A stretch of DNA of 64,000 nucleotides, from the NCBI GenBank assembly GCA_964534275.1, contig CAZHQG010000012.1, forward strand, positions 1-64,000, written 5' to 3'. The position numbers and the translations under genes were made by a program. Source of the DNA: HRBIN30 sp964534275 (GTDB lineage Bacteria; Desulfobacterota; Binatia; HRBIN30). The notes under the pieces were generated by a model, which worked only from the letters and a program-made list of their open reading frames with translations, had not been told where the DNA came from and did not search any database. Of the stretch, positions 41,789-52,171 are shown in pieces (positions within the stretch are counted from its first letter, which is position 1; every line of letters begins with the position of its first letter).

Positions 41789-44002
41789 ATGCATCGGGCC
41801 GCGTGGTTTATTTTGATGGTAGGGGCTGTTTTTTTCTTTTGTTTCAGTGGGGATGCCAATGCTGCCCCGCTAGCGTTCATCACAAACTATGGCGACGGTA
41901 CCGTGAGTGTGATCGACACGGCCATCGACGCAGTCGTCGCCACGCTCAGTACCGGCGCGGGCCCCGCTGGTGTCGCGGTCAATCCCAGCGGCACCAAAGC
42001 TTATGTAGTGAACTCTGGTAGCCAATCCATTTCGGTGATCGATCTGTCGACCTTGAGCGTCAGCACACCCCTGAGTGGCACTTCCGTAGGAAGCGGTGCG
42101 TTCGGGGTCGCGGTGAGCCCGGACAGCGCTTATTTCTACGTCACGAACCGCAACGCCAACACGCTTTTTGCGTACGACGCAGCGGGCCCGAGCTACTTCG
42201 CAGGCGTCGGGTACTTTGCCAGCGTGCCTCTCGGCGTCACTGTAGACTCAGAAGGCGTGATTTACGTTGCCGTACACGCCGGACCCGGCGGAACCGGTGC
42301 AAACGGGCCTGGGTACGCAAAGATCGATCCTCCCCCGGACCTCGGCTGGAACATGATCGCGCCAGGGGTCTCACCAAACGGGATCGCAGTGACCGGAGGT
42401 CCAGGAGGCGGCCACCGCCAGGTCTACTTTGCCGACGAAGGTGCGAACGCCATCAAATCGTGGGATCCCACCCGATATCCGTATCCCTACCTTAAATCGA
42501 TCCCTGTGGGGACTCAGCCGTACGGTATTGCTGTAAGCCCCGACTCCGCACGGCTGTACGTAACCAACGCGGGGGCCGGCACGTTATCGATCGTGGACAT
42601 CGCCACGGACACCGTCGTCGCCACTGTGCCCGTGGGAACACAGCCGCGCGGAGTGGCCGCGCACCCCGATGGGCGACGTGTCTACGTGGCGAACGCCGGC
42701 AGCAATACGGTGTCCGTGGTGGATGCTGGTGCCGCCGGTGTCCTGACAACCATTCCGGTGGGATCGTCGCCGTGGGCGTTGGGGCAGTTCATCAAGCCGT
42801 TTTGTACGAACAATGCGGACTGTGACGATGGGTTGGGTTGCACCACGGACAGTTGCGATGTCGCCAACGGCATCTGCAACCATACGAACAACTGTGCAAC
42901 TCCTACCCCCACCCCGCTGCCTGCAAGGAACGTGAGTCTTGTACCTGGAAGCGCAACCATCGGTGTCGGCGAAAGCGTCACGTTGCAACTTCACATCGAC
43001 GACACCAGCGAGATCATTTACTACACCTTTGGCTTGACGTACGATTCTTCGGTCCTGGCGTTCCAAAGCATGACGCTCAACACTCCCTCCTGGTGTACAG
43101 CCCAAGCGAACGCCGCATACGCAGGGAAGATTTGCATTGCCATCAGTTGCCCCAATCATTTGTACCCCGCAAACAACCCCGATCTAGCGACCATCCAGTT
43201 TGTTGCTGGAACGGGCGGTCTTGCCTCTATTGCTTTCGACACAGTTTTCTGTGGGTCGAGCGGCGTGCCAGCCTGTGACTTGCAACGCGACGGTGGCGGC
43301 TTGTTCCCCTGCAACCGCACGGGAGCAACAGTGCAAGTTACTGGCCCCAGTGCGACTCCCACGAACACTCCTACCGCAACCCCGACGTTGCCTTCGGCCC
43401 CCTCGCCCACGAATACTCCAGACTTCACTGCTACGGCGACGGCGCCGGCAGATGCTGACGGGGACGGCGTTCCCGACCAGACAGACAACTGCCCAGCGGC
43501 GTTCAATCCAGGGCAAGAAGATTTAGATCACGACAGTCTCGGCGACGTGTGCGACCCCGACGACGCTCCCCTTGTGATCACCCGTGTTTCGATTCACCCC
43601 GATACGAGCGCAACCACGGACAATGGCTACGTCCTTGCTCGTGGGTCCTACGTGTCGGGAACGCCCGACGCGTTAGACATCGCTTCCGGGATCACGCTTC
43701 GCGTACAGGACGGGACCACTGTCGACGAGCTGTACCAATGGCCCGCCGCTGAGTGCACCGCGCTGTTACGCGGCGGCGTGCGCTGCGTGAGCCAGGACGG
43801 GCTCGCGCGATTGGTGATTCGGCCATCGCGCGCATCCTCTGGCACATATTTCTGGCAAACGCGCTGCCGCCACCGAGCGTTGCCCGGCACTTTAAGCGGT
43901 CCAGTCAATTTCGTTCTGACCCACGTGCAAACCGCAATCGACCGCGCGGGTTCTGCTTCCGCGTGCACGATGCGACGAAGCACGCTCGTTTGCACACCTT
44001 GA
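41789..44002 (+). CDS. Secreted protein with YVTN propeller, Cys-rich, cohesin-like and TSP3 domains
   Basis: A 737-residue exported protein with a strong AAGGAGG before the ATG. The order is signal peptide (1-25), YVTN/NHL blades (about 26-335), a Cys-rich motif CTNNADCDDGLGC to CNHTNNC (339-369), and a beta-sandwich domain resembling cohesins (about 380-518; SLVPGSATIGVGESVTLQLH, TYDSSVLAF). A short TPT linker (520-552), a thrombospondin type-3 segment (DADGDGVPDQTDNCPAAFNPGQ, 555-592) and an unassigned C-terminal domain (593-737) follow. The cohesin call rests on fold-like patterns, not exact identity. Proteins of this kind are surface or secreted scaffolds; the partner is unknown. Confidence 0.75.
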   Translation: MHRAAWFILMVGAVFFFCFSGDANAAPLAFITNYGDGTVSVIDTAIDAVVATLSTGAGPAGVAVNPSGTKAYVVNSGSQSISVIDLSTLSVSTPLSGTSVGSGAFGVAVSPDSAYFYVTNRNANTLFAYDAAGPSYFAGVGYFASVPLGVTVDSEGVIYVAVHAGPGGTGANGPGYAKIDPPPDLGWNMIAPGVSPNGIAVTGGPGGGHRQVYFADEGANAIKSWDPTRYPYPYLKSIPVGTQPYGIAVSPDSARLYVTNAGAGTLSIVDIATDTVVATVPVGTQPRGVAAHPDGRRVYVANAGSNTVSVVDAGAAGVLTTIPVGSSPWALGQFIKPFCTNNADCDDGLGCTTDSCDVANGICNHTNNCATPTPTPLPARNVSLVPGSATIGVGESVTLQLHIDDTSEIIYYTFGLTYDSSVLAFQSMTLNTPSWCTAQANAAYAGKICIAISCPNHLYPANNPDLATIQFVAGTGGLASIAFDTVFCGSSGVPACDLQRDGGGLFPCNRTGATVQVTGPSATPTNTPTATPTLPSAPSPTNTPDFTATATAPADADGDGVPDQTDNCPAAFNPGQEDLDHDSLGDVCDPDDAPLVITRVSIHPDTSATTDNGYVLARGSYVSGTPDALDIASGITLRVQDGTTVDELYQWPAAECTALLRGGVRCVSQDGLARLVIRPSRASSGTYFWQTRCRHRALPGTLSGPVNFVLTHVQTAIDRAGSASACTMRRSTLVCTP

Positions 44003-44956
44003 GGGACAGGGGAAACTCCTCGCGCAAATCGTGAAAACTGAAAGACGCACGTACGCTGGCCTGGCTTGCAACCTTCGATTCTTCAACGCAGGGTCAGGCA
44101 CACCCTCCCGTTACCGCACCACATCGCGTTTCCCGTGCAGGATTGCCCAGAAAGATGGCAGAAGACTTCGCCCTTGCCTCGAAAGGTTCGGGGTTGCGCG
44201 AGCAAAGAAAACGAGCGGAACAGCGACGACGCCCTCAAGAGAACCCGCGCGATGCGCACCAGGTCGATGTCGGCGCGGATGGGGAACAACGGCAGTGCAA
44301 TCCTGCAGCAACCTTGGGTAAAACTCGCAGGGCGAGACAACCCGAATGATGCGGGACCGAGCGAGCGCTGTCCGAACCCTCGAACACCGTCTACCTCGAC
44401 GGCACCGCGGGTCGGTGCGGCGTTCGGCTGCGCAACGCGGTGGGTAGACCGCACCGAATGATCCGCGCTGCTGGCCTGCCATCCAGCCCGCCACGTCGAA
44501 GCACTCGCACGACGAGGCACGATCACTTCGGCGGAACCGGACCGTCCACGACCGCCGAGCCCGGTCCGGACCTGTAGCCAGCGAGCGCCGTGTGCGCACA
44601 CGGATGCCTGAGCATCCAGCGGTCGCGCGAACTCCGGGGATTCTCAGTCGAAGAGAAGAGGTCATGCTGCGCGGACAAACGCTGGAACGCCCACGACCTC
44701 TCCCAGCTTCGGTTGTCGAACACTGGCGCCATGGATTGGTAGCCGTACGCCCACAGGTTCGAAGCTCACGCACAGCACGCGCCAAGCTGGCAACAGCAAG
44801 AACAGACACGAGTAGGAGCTGTCCACCAAAAACGGTCTTGAATCCAACCGGTTTCTCAGCCGTGGAGCGTCTGAACGTGGCCGGTCGGTCGCGCCTGCTC
44901 TCGGCACGGCGCGGGCAGCGTCGGTTGCGTCTCGAGCAACCGCGGCTTGCCGGCGG
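44003..44956. other. Gene-poor region of 954 bases between convergent genes
   Basis: The flanking genes converge on this stretch. The longest frames, on both strands, are rich in Arg, Ser and Cys without motif, hydrophobic helix or ribosome site, and look like noise of GC-rich DNA. RNase P, tmRNA and SRP RNA patterns were looked for by eye and not seen. A decayed gene or an unrecognised RNA remains possible. Confidence 0.5.
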
Positions 44957-47900
44957 TCATGCCAACAAAGCGGCCAACGCCGATGGGAGATCTTTGAACG
45001 TAAACGTTCCTTTAAAAAGCAACTCCCGCACCGTCGACGCGTAGAAATGCTCTTCCCGATTTGGTGATGGATCCAGCACCAGCAGCAACGGAAGCTCTGC
45101 AGTAGCTTCCTGCTGTCGCAACGTGGCAATGGCACGGCCCACGCCCGAGGTCGCCGGTGAAAGGTGTAGGACCGCAGCTTCCGGCGACACGATGCTGGTA
45201 AACTCCAGTGCCTGCTTTCCGTCCAGAACGATGGACGTCGAGATCCCTGCGCGGGTCAGCGGCTCGCGTAAGCGATTCATTCCATCCACATCGGAACTCA
45301 CCGCTAGCAACTTTTTGATCTTCGGGCGCAACCACGTGAGATTCGCAAGCAGCCTCTCTGCATCCATGGGCCACAGGTCGAACTCAGCTCTTCCAAAACA
45401 AAAACCTTTGTCACCGCTTGGAGGCATCACGTAGGCGAGCACTCGCCACGCACGCCATCGCTCTTCCGCCCGCAAGCGCAAGAGCGACTTCCACGCTAAC
45501 GGCCCGGCCCCCAAGTTCACGAGTGCACAGCCAATGCTTTCAGGGGGTAACTGGTGCAACGACTCTTCGTTCGGCGGCATCGGCCGCACCTCGAAGCCCG
45601 CAGCACGCAAGGCAGCACTGGCTTCTTCCGCTCGCCGTCCTGCGTCGAGCAGCACGAGTTCGCGGACCGCTTCCGCTCGAGCTGTCCCTCCTGCAGCCGC
45701 TTCAGGAGGCGACGCGTCCCCGGTTTTCCACTCTCGCGCGGCCGACTGTTCCAGTGCTTTGGGCTCTACCGTTAGCACTCCCGCACGCTTCGCTTGGCCG
45801 TTGGTGAGCACGCTTCGACTGGCCGCCTCCTGTGCGACGCGAAGCGCCTCCAGCAATTCGCGCCGCTCTTGCTCCGCTTGCGCCAACGCGCGCTCTCGTT
45901 CCTCGAGTTTGGCCTCCAACTCCTGAAGTTTTCCGCGTGCCTCTGCCAATGTCTCGGCGAGCTCCAATCGCTCCCCTTCTACCGCCAACTTTTCCACCTG
46001 GAGCTGCTCGATCTGTTGGCGCAACTCGGCCGCGACGTTTCGCTGTTGTTCGAGCGCTTGTTGCTGTTCGGCCAGGAGTTCCTCCACCCGCCGCCGCTCG
46101 CTGGCGAGCTGCGCCAGTTGTTCCTGCAAACGCGCCTGTTCTTGTTCCAGTCGAGCCAACAATTCTGCCCGCTCCGCTTGTGCTCGGGCACGCTCTTCCT
46201 CCAAGACCTGGCGTTGCCGTTCGCTGCGCGACAGATCGGTCCTTAAAGCACCAAGCTCTTCTTCCAACGAAGCGATGCGAGCCTGCGCGTGCTCGGCCTC
46301 GGCCACACGTGTCTCTTGGTCCGCAAACTGGCTTCGCAATGCTTGCGCCTCTGCGCGCAACTGTTCGAGCTCTGCCTCGAGCTCCTGCTGCCGTTGCTCG
46401 CTGGCCGCCAGTTGCTCTGTTGCGGCACGCAAACGTTCCAGCACACCCGCCTGCTCGATGCTGCGGCGCTGTGCCTCGTCGCGCCACGCCTCGAGTTCGC
46501 GCTCGCTCCGCTCCAAGCGCTCGTGCAATTGTGCTCGGCCTTGGTTCAATTCCGCAATTTGTTTGCGCAAATGCTCTGTGAGCGTTTGCAGCTCGCCCAC
46601 ACTGGCGGCATGGGCCTGTGCTAAGTCGCGAGTGCGTTTTTGGTGGTCCGCCAACGCCCCTTCGAGCAAGTGTTTCTCCTGCTGCAAGGCGCGATATTCC
46701 GTGCGGAGCCGCTGCAGTTCGCGGCTTAACGCTTGCACTTGCTCTCCTTGGGACGCTCGAGCTGCTTCCAGTTCCGCCTGGAGTCGTTGCTGTTCTTCGA
46801 GCAGCAGCTTCCGAGCAGACTCGAGCTGGGTAAGCTCCTCCCGCGACTGGGCGGACGCTTGCACTGCTTCGGCTAGAGCTTGTTCGCGCGCTGCAAGTTG
46901 CGCACGCAGCTCTTCCAGCACCACGTCCGACGCTTGCAACTGCTGCTGTGCTGCCTGGAGCTGGATTTCCAAATCCGCCACGCGTTGACTTGCCGCCGCC
47001 AACTCCTGATCGAACCGCTGGCGAAGTTCCTGCAGCGTGCGTTCGCGTTCTTGCGCTTGTTCCGTCGCTGCCGTGCGTTCTCGCTCGGCCTCGGCGGCCT
47101 GAGCTTGCCAGTGTTCCAGAAGCGCCCGCAATTCACTGGTCTCTTGGTGTTTCTCCGATTGCACCGCGCGCGTGTTCTGCAGTTCGCGCTCCAGCGCGTG
47201 CACCTGCTCTTCCCAGGCGGCACGGTCAGCCTTCCATCGTTCGGTAGCCGCATCAAGCTGTGCGCGAAGCTCGGTTGCTACGCGTTCCAGTTCCGACCGT
47301 TCCACCTCCAGCCGTTCGAGGTCCGCGAACTGGCGAGCGCGTTCTACGCGTAGTCGTTCAGCCTCTTGTTCCAACGCGCCCAGCCGCTCGGCCAACACGC
47401 GGAGTTCCTGGTTCCCTTCGCGTAGCCGCTGTTCGAGTTCTGCAACCAGTTGCCGGGCTTGGTCACGCTCTTGCGTCCGCTGTTCCAACTCTGTTTGCGC
47501 TGCAGACAGCAAGCTTGACTGCGCTTCCCGCTCCGCTGCTTGCCGTGCGATCGCGTCCTCGAGTCGCCGTCGCTCCTGCTCTAAGTGGTCGATGGTTTCC
47601 CGCAGCGTGGCAAGTTTGCGATCAGCCGCGACTTGCGTTTGGGCCAGCAAGTTGCGCGCTACCAGAAGTTCTTCTGCCAGTGCAGCGCGTGCTCGCTCGG
47701 CGCTAGCGGCCTCTCCGCGCACACGCGCCAATTCACGCTCCAAAGCCACCACACGCTCTTCCCACTCGCTCGCACTCCGGTCTTGCGCGCGTGCAGCTTC
47801 CGTGCGCGCAGCAGCAAGTTCTTGCTCGAGTTCGACAACCCGAGCACCCAGGCTCTCTGCCTGGGCGGCAAGCAAGGCCCGGTCGGCAAGCTGTTGGCGC

Positions 47901-50554
47901 AGCTCCGCCAGTTCGCGGCGCAAGGCGTCCGCAACCTGTTCCCGGTGCTGCAATGCTTCCTCTGCGGCCGCGACTTGTTCTTGCAACCGTTGCAACTGTC
48001 CAGCGGCAGCCTCGGCATCGCTCCGCACGGCGGCCAGCTCGGCTCGAAGGGCACGCTCGAGCATTTGGGCGTGGTTGCGCTCCTCCGTCGCATCCAAGCG
48101 CGCGCGAGTCGCTTCTTCTCGGGCTGCAGCCAACTCCGTTTCTGCCGCGGTGAGCGATTGTTGGAGTGCCTCGACTTGCTGGCGCCAGCGTTCCCGCTCG
48201 CTCCGCAGTTCAGACAGTTCCGCTGCGAACTGCGCGCGTTGACGCTCGGCTGCTTGAAGCGATTGCTCGAGTTCCACAAGCCTGGAGACAAGCCGGGCAC
48301 GTTCTTCGGCGGCTTGGTCCACTTGGCTCTGCCAAAACGCCCGCTCTTCCTGCGCACGGTCCCTTTGCTCTTGGATCTGGAGCTCCAGCGCTTGTCGTGC
48401 TTGCTCGGCGGCCTGAATCAGCGCTTCGCGTTGCTCGAGTTCGTGGGCCAAACGTTCGCGGTCTGCCAGCGACTCCGTTAGCCGCTGCCGCAGCTCCTCG
48501 ACCGCCGCTTGCAAAGCGGTTGTGACTGCGGTGGCACGTTGCAGGTCCGCTTGTGTCCGGCGCAACTCCTCCGCCGTTTGCTCGGCCTGCTGCTGCCACG
48601 CCGCTGCTTGGACTCGCAGTTGCTCAAGTTCGAGCTCCGTGGCGGAAGCTTGAGTTTCCAATTGAGCTCGGAGCGCGGCACGGCCAGCCTCCAGCTCGAC
48701 CACTTGTCGCCGCAACGCGGCGACCTCCTCGCGCAATGCCTGCCGTTCTTGCACCGCAGCGGAGCGTGCCTCTTCGACCTGCGCTAAGCGCAACTCCGCT
48801 TCCGCCCGACCGGCCGCGGTGGCTTCCAGCTCGCTTCGAAGCCGCTCGAGCTCTCGCTCCGCTGCACTCCACTGGTTGTGCAATGCTTCCCAAGCCTGTT
48901 GGTTTTCCTCGAGCAACCGCTCTTGTTGGGCAACTTGGGAGCGCAACGTGTCCACGAGGTGCGCAAGGGATTCCACCTGCGCGTGCTCGGAAGCCAACTC
49001 GGCGCGCAGCGTCGCGGCAGTGTCGGCCGCACGCTGCCGTTCCTGTTCCAGGGCGTCCCGCAGAACTTGGTTTTCCGCCATCGCGGCCGCACGGGCAGTT
49101 TCGCTATCCGCGAACTGGGCGTGAGTCTCCTCAGCAAGTTGGGCGACGCGGTCAAGCTCCGCACGCAACTGCTGTAGTTGCTCGGACAGTGCATCCCGCT
49201 GCAACGCGACCGCCCGAGCCTCGGCCTCCAGCCGCGCGAGGGCCTTCGTGCGCTCCGCGAGTTGCTTGCGCGCCTCGGTTGCTTGGGCTTGCCACGCATC
49301 GCGGTCTGCCGCGAATGCGGTGCGGTCTTGCTCCGCTGCTTGGCGCAACTGCGCAAGTTGCTCTTCGAGAGTCCGGCGGTGCGCATGAAGCGATTCGATC
49401 TGAGCTACCAAACGGTCGCGCTCCTCGAACACCGCCAAGGCTAGGGTCTGCCATTCCGCCAGTTGGGCTTCGACGCTGCCGCTTTGGGAACGGAGCGATT
49501 CCCACTCCTTCTGCAGATTCGCAAGCGACTGCTGCAGTATCTGCACGCGGCTATCGGCCAAACGGGCGGTCCGAGTACGCTCCGCCTCAGCGGCAACCAA
49601 GCGATCCTGCAACGCGTTCAGCTCGGCCTGCAGGCGAGCGACTTCTGCCGCCTTTTCCGCCTCCTGATCGTGCAGTCGCTGCACCAGGTCGTCGCGTTCG
49701 CGAACCAGCGAATGATTTTGCAGGGTAAGCTGCCGCAGTCTCGCGTTCGTGCTCTCGAGTTCCTGCTGAAGAGAGAGGATCTGTTCTTCCCAGCGTCGAC
49801 GCTCGGCTTCGAAGTCCGCAGATGCAGGCGATGTGGCTTCGGCGGAGCGATCCTGCCAGCGGGGCGGCTCGGGAGGCGGCTCTGCGGGTTGCGCCTGTGC
49901 AGCGCCTGGGTCGATGATCGCGCCGGCTGCCGCCAACTTGGCCAACGTTTGCCGTACTTTGCCATCTTCTACGGTTACTGGCTGCGCCGGCGAAGCGGCG
50001 CCTTCGGTGTCGCGCAAGACCGGAGCGCATACCAACAACGCCTGACTTAACGTGTACAAATCTGCGTCGGAGAACGAGCGGTTCCCCGACGCGAAGAGCA
50101 GCACGACACCAGCCGGCTGTTCGTTCTGGAGTACGGGAACCGCCACGATGGTCAGCCCTAAGCGACTGACTTCCGCCAGGGCCCGTGGGACAAAAGGATT
50201 TTTGTGCGCGGCCGTAATGATGCTGATCCGGTGATTCCGCAGCGAGCGCAAAGGAATATCCCAGGTACAGGCATCGCCGCCGCCCAGCGCCGCGACCGCT
50301 TCGGTATTCAATCCTTCCGCCGCAAGCAACACGAGGCGCTCGCGCCGCGTTTCATACCCCAACACCGCCACCGCGGTCACGCGCATCGCCTCCGACACGG
50401 AGCGGCCCACCTCCGCGGCAAACTCCAGCCGCGGGAGCCGCTTGGCAAACAACGCCACAAAACGGTTGCCGAGTCCGCCTAGCGTGCCGGAGGAGCTGCC
50501 ACGCGGGGGCGGCTGGGATCCCAACAAAGAGTCAGTTTTTGTCGCCGGCTGCAT
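44957..50554 (-). CDS. Giant GAF/coiled-coil protein with two degenerate receiver-like domains
   Basis: An 1865-residue protein without signal peptide, so probably cytoplasmic. Residues about 30-185 form a GAF-like sensory domain (VSEAMRVTAVAVLGYETRRERLVLLAAEG, IVAVPVLQNEQPAGVVLLFA). Residues about 245-1580 are a very long Glu/Gln/Ala/Leu/Arg coiled coil. The C terminus has two tandem receiver-like folds (about 1630-1745 and 1747-1865). Neither has the acidic pair or the phosphoacceptor Asp: the expected Asp positions read ALVNLG and AVLHLS. It could be a scaffold that forms a filament or pole marker and reads a small ligand, as FrzS-like and cell-polarity scaffolds do. Function is unknown. 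Confidence 0.8.
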   Translation of the reverse strand: MQPATKTDSLLGSQPPPRGSSSGTLGGLGNRFVALFAKRLPRLEFAAEVGRSVSEAMRVTAVAVLGYETRRERLVLLAAEGLNTEAVAALGGGDACTWDIPLRSLRNHRISIITAAHKNPFVPRALAEVSRLGLTIVAVPVLQNEQPAGVVLLFASGNRSFSDADLYTLSQALLVCAPVLRDTEGAASPAQPVTVEDGKVRQTLAKLAAAGAIIDPGAAQAQPAEPPPEPPRWQDRSAEATSPASADFEAERRRWEEQILSLQQELESTNARLRQLTLQNHSLVRERDDLVQRLHDQEAEKAAEVARLQAELNALQDRLVAAEAERTRTARLADSRVQILQQSLANLQKEWESLRSQSGSVEAQLAEWQTLALAVFEERDRLVAQIESLHAHRRTLEEQLAQLRQAAEQDRTAFAADRDAWQAQATEARKQLAERTKALARLEAEARAVALQRDALSEQLQQLRAELDRVAQLAEETHAQFADSETARAAAMAENQVLRDALEQERQRAADTAATLRAELASEHAQVESLAHLVDTLRSQVAQQERLLEENQQAWEALHNQWSAAERELERLRSELEATAAGRAEAELRLAQVEEARSAAVQERQALREEVAALRRQVVELEAGRAALRAQLETQASATELELEQLRVQAAAWQQQAEQTAEELRRTQADLQRATAVTTALQAAVEELRQRLTESLADRERLAHELEQREALIQAAEQARQALELQIQEQRDRAQEERAFWQSQVDQAAEERARLVSRLVELEQSLQAAERQRAQFAAELSELRSERERWRQQVEALQQSLTAAETELAAAREEATRARLDATEERNHAQMLERALRAELAAVRSDAEAAAGQLQRLQEQVAAAEEALQHREQVADALRRELAELRQQLADRALLAAQAESLGARVVELEQELAAARTEAARAQDRSASEWEERVVALERELARVRGEAASAERARAALAEELLVARNLLAQTQVAADRKLATLRETIDHLEQERRRLEDAIARQAAEREAQSSLLSAAQTELEQRTQERDQARQLVAELEQRLREGNQELRVLAERLGALEQEAERLRVERARQFADLERLEVERSELERVATELRAQLDAATERWKADRAAWEEQVHALERELQNTRAVQSEKHQETSELRALLEHWQAQAAEAERERTAATEQAQERERTLQELRQRFDQELAAASQRVADLEIQLQAAQQQLQASDVVLEELRAQLAAREQALAEAVQASAQSREELTQLESARKLLLEEQQRLQAELEAARASQGEQVQALSRELQRLRTEYRALQQEKHLLEGALADHQKRTRDLAQAHAASVGELQTLTEHLRKQIAELNQGRAQLHERLERSERELEAWRDEAQRRSIEQAGVLERLRAATEQLAASEQRQQELEAELEQLRAEAQALRSQFADQETRVAEAEHAQARIASLEEELGALRTDLSRSERQRQVLEEERARAQAERAELLARLEQEQARLQEQLAQLASERRRVEELLAEQQQALEQQRNVAAELRQQIEQLQVEKLAVEGERLELAETLAEARGKLQELEAKLEERERALAQAEQERRELLEALRVAQEAASRSVLTNGQAKRAGVLTVEPKALEQSAAREWKTGDASPPEAAAGGTARAEAVRELVLLDAGRRAEEASAALRAAGFEVRPMPPNEESLHQLPPESIGCALVNLGAGPLAWKSLLRLRAEERWRAWRVLAYVMPPSGDKGFCFGRAEFDLWPMDAERLLANLTWLRPKIKKLLAVSSDVDGMNRLREPLTRAGISTSIVLDGKQALEFTSIVSPEAAVLHLSPATSGVGRAIATLRQQEATAELPLLLVLDPSPNREEHFYASTVRELLFKGTFTFKDLPSALAALLA

Positions 50555-50836
50555 TGTCGTGCACTTTCCTCACCCGACGCGCAAAGCCTGGCCCATTCGA
50601 GTTTTGTCTCTCGTTCGCGAACAGAACCGTCATACTCGGGGCAGACGCCAGGCGCGCAAGAGCCGTACCAGAACAGTGTCACTCGTTCTGGCTAGCCGGC
50701 TTTCGTACCGCGCCGCACGACCAGGAGGTGCAAACTTGTCACACGCTACATTTGCACGCCCACAGCGGCCTTCACCGGAACGCGATCGGTGGAGGTGGCC
50801 AAACTGGAGGCTCGGGAAAAGCTCGCGCGGGGCAAG

Positions 50837-51115
50837 TCAAAGCAGCAAAAGAATCGAGCCGAGTGCGCCTCCGAGCACGACGACCACGAATAACACTGCC
50901 GTGGCAGCTTCTTCCCACTTGGAGGGCTCGCGCGATTCCTTTCGAACGGCTGAGGGTTGGGCCTCTTCCAGCGACGCGAACGTCTCGGAACGCTCTGCTA
51001 CCGGCGCCCTCGGTGGCGCAACTGCTTGACGCCCTCCACACGCAGCTTGAAGTACGAGGCAGATCACCCCGAGCACACACACGGCCAGGCGGATTGCGGA
51101 CAACGAGCCAGTCAT
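50837..51115 (-). CDS. Small lipoprotein-like protein with C-terminal membrane helix
   Basis: A 92-residue protein with an N-terminal hydrophobic segment ending in a lipobox-like LVLQAACG and a C-terminal membrane helix AATAVLFVVVVLGGALGSILLLL. Between them is a short charged, Pro-rich part. The longer frame would run through the tRNA-Ala gene, so the ATG at 51115 is used; its ribosome site is weak. No family recognised. Confidence 0.5.
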   Translation of the reverse strand: MTGSLSAIRLAVCVLGVICLVLQAACGGRQAVAPPRAPVAERSETFASLEEAQPSAVRKESREPSKWEEAATAVLFVVVVLGGALGSILLLL

Positions 51116-51163
51116 TTGTTCGTTCCACCCATCCGCGCGCCAAGTTCTTCCCTGGGGGAAAAG

Positions 51164-51236
51164 TGGAGCTGAGCGGAGTCGAACCGCCGACCTCCTGAAT
51201 GCCATTCAGGCGCTCTCCCAACTGAGCTACAGCCCC
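51164..51236 (-). tRNA. tRNA-Ala (GGC anticodon)
   Basis: Minus-strand cloverleaf of 73 bases. The acceptor GGGGCTG pairs with CAGCTCC (one G:U), the anticodon arm is CCTGA-ATGGCAT-TCAGG, and the anticodon is GGC, reading GCC and GCU. The T-loop is GGTTCGACTCC. CCA is not encoded; a T run follows the discriminator and may stop transcription. Confidence 0.95.
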
Positions 51237-51301
51237 ACAAGGCCACCTCGAACTTGCCGCGCCTTCCTAGCCCAAAGAGTCAACGCGAGCAACCGCACTC
51301 C

Positions 51302-51973
51302 TCAGGTGGATTCCGCGGGACGCCACATCCGCCAAACGGGAACCTCAAGGCAACGAAAAGTCCCTACGCATCGGAAACCGTGCTGGGCGTAAAAGCGCAC
51401 GTTCTCCTCGCGAGCGGTCTCGAGGTATGCTGGGAGTTTGCGCCGTACGCACCGAATACCGTACTCGAGGAGCGCGCTACCTAACCCACGACGCTGAAAG
51501 GCAGGGTCGACTCCCAAAGTCCGCACGTACAAGAAAGGCTGGAGCGGCAGATGGCGTCCGATCGTGCGAGCAGCCTCTGCTCCGCGCTGCGCGCTCGCCC
51601 AACCAATGTGCCACAAACTGCGGAGGGAAAACCACGTATCGGGACGGGCTTCCAACCGGGCCCCAGGATAGGAAACCAGCACGAGGCCAGCGATGTTGCC
51701 GTTCCCCGAACGGGCCACCCAACCTGGATGCGGCGACAGGCAATGTGCCCGTAAGGACAACCGAAAACTCCAGAGCATTTTTTCCTCGCGGCGGCTCTCA
51801 GGTTGGCCACAAATGGCTCGCACGAGAGGATCCTCCGCAAATGCCCGCACTAACATCGCGGCCGCTTGCCGTTCGTCCTGCCAAGCGAGCGGTTGCACCC
51901 GCCAGTCGCTACCCGTCGCGAAGTTCGACGTATCGGGATCCGTCCTTGCCAGGTGTGCGGACATCGCACCCAA
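51302..51973 (-). CDS. GNAT-family N-acetyltransferase
   Basis: A 223-residue member of the GNAT fold. The acetyl-CoA binding motif is YVRTLGVDPAFQRRGLGSALLEYG, with the pyrophosphate loop RRGLGS, followed by a C-terminal motif (LETAREENVRFYAQHGFRCVG). The substrate is not predictable. An ATG three codons further in is also possible. The gene lies alone between tRNA-Ala and the histidine kinase and reads toward tRNA-Ala. Confidence 0.8.
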   Translation of the reverse strand: MGAMSAHLARTDPDTSNFATGSDWRVQPLAWQDERQAAAMLVRAFAEDPLVRAICGQPESRREEKMLWSFRLSLRAHCLSPHPGWVARSGNGNIAGLVLVSYPGARLEARPDTWFSLRSLWHIGWASAQRGAEAARTIGRHLPLQPFLYVRTLGVDPAFQRRGLGSALLEYGIRCVRRKLPAYLETAREENVRFYAQHGFRCVGTFRCLEVPVWRMWRPAEST

Positions 51974-52171
51974 TAGCGTATCCCCTTCGCGCTCCGTTCC
52001 ACAAGCGGTTTTCCGAAACGGCCGATGGGACGCTTCTGAGCGTTAGAAGCCCGAGCAAGACCCTGCCCTACTGACAAGAGCACGTGGGGGCAATGGTCGC
52101 GATCATTCGCCGGTGAGGGTCATGAAATTGACATTCTGTCGAACGCCTGGCATTGGCAGCTATTGGCCCAG

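Noticed and set aside
44111..44809. Minus-strand frame of about 230 codons in the gene-free stretch
   Set aside because: Composition is Arg/Ser/Cys-rich without hydrophobic core, motif or Shine-Dalgarno, and overlapping frames of similar length exist on the other strand.
47172..48242. Antisense frame of about 350 codons over the coiled-coil gene
   Set aside because: Ser/Ala/Cys/Arg-rich mirror of Glu/Gln/Ala codons, expected from the coiled-coil composition.
44957..50554. SMC or chromosome-partition protein
   Set aside because: The coiled coil is long, but there is no Walker A/B head and the ends are GAF-like and receiver-like.
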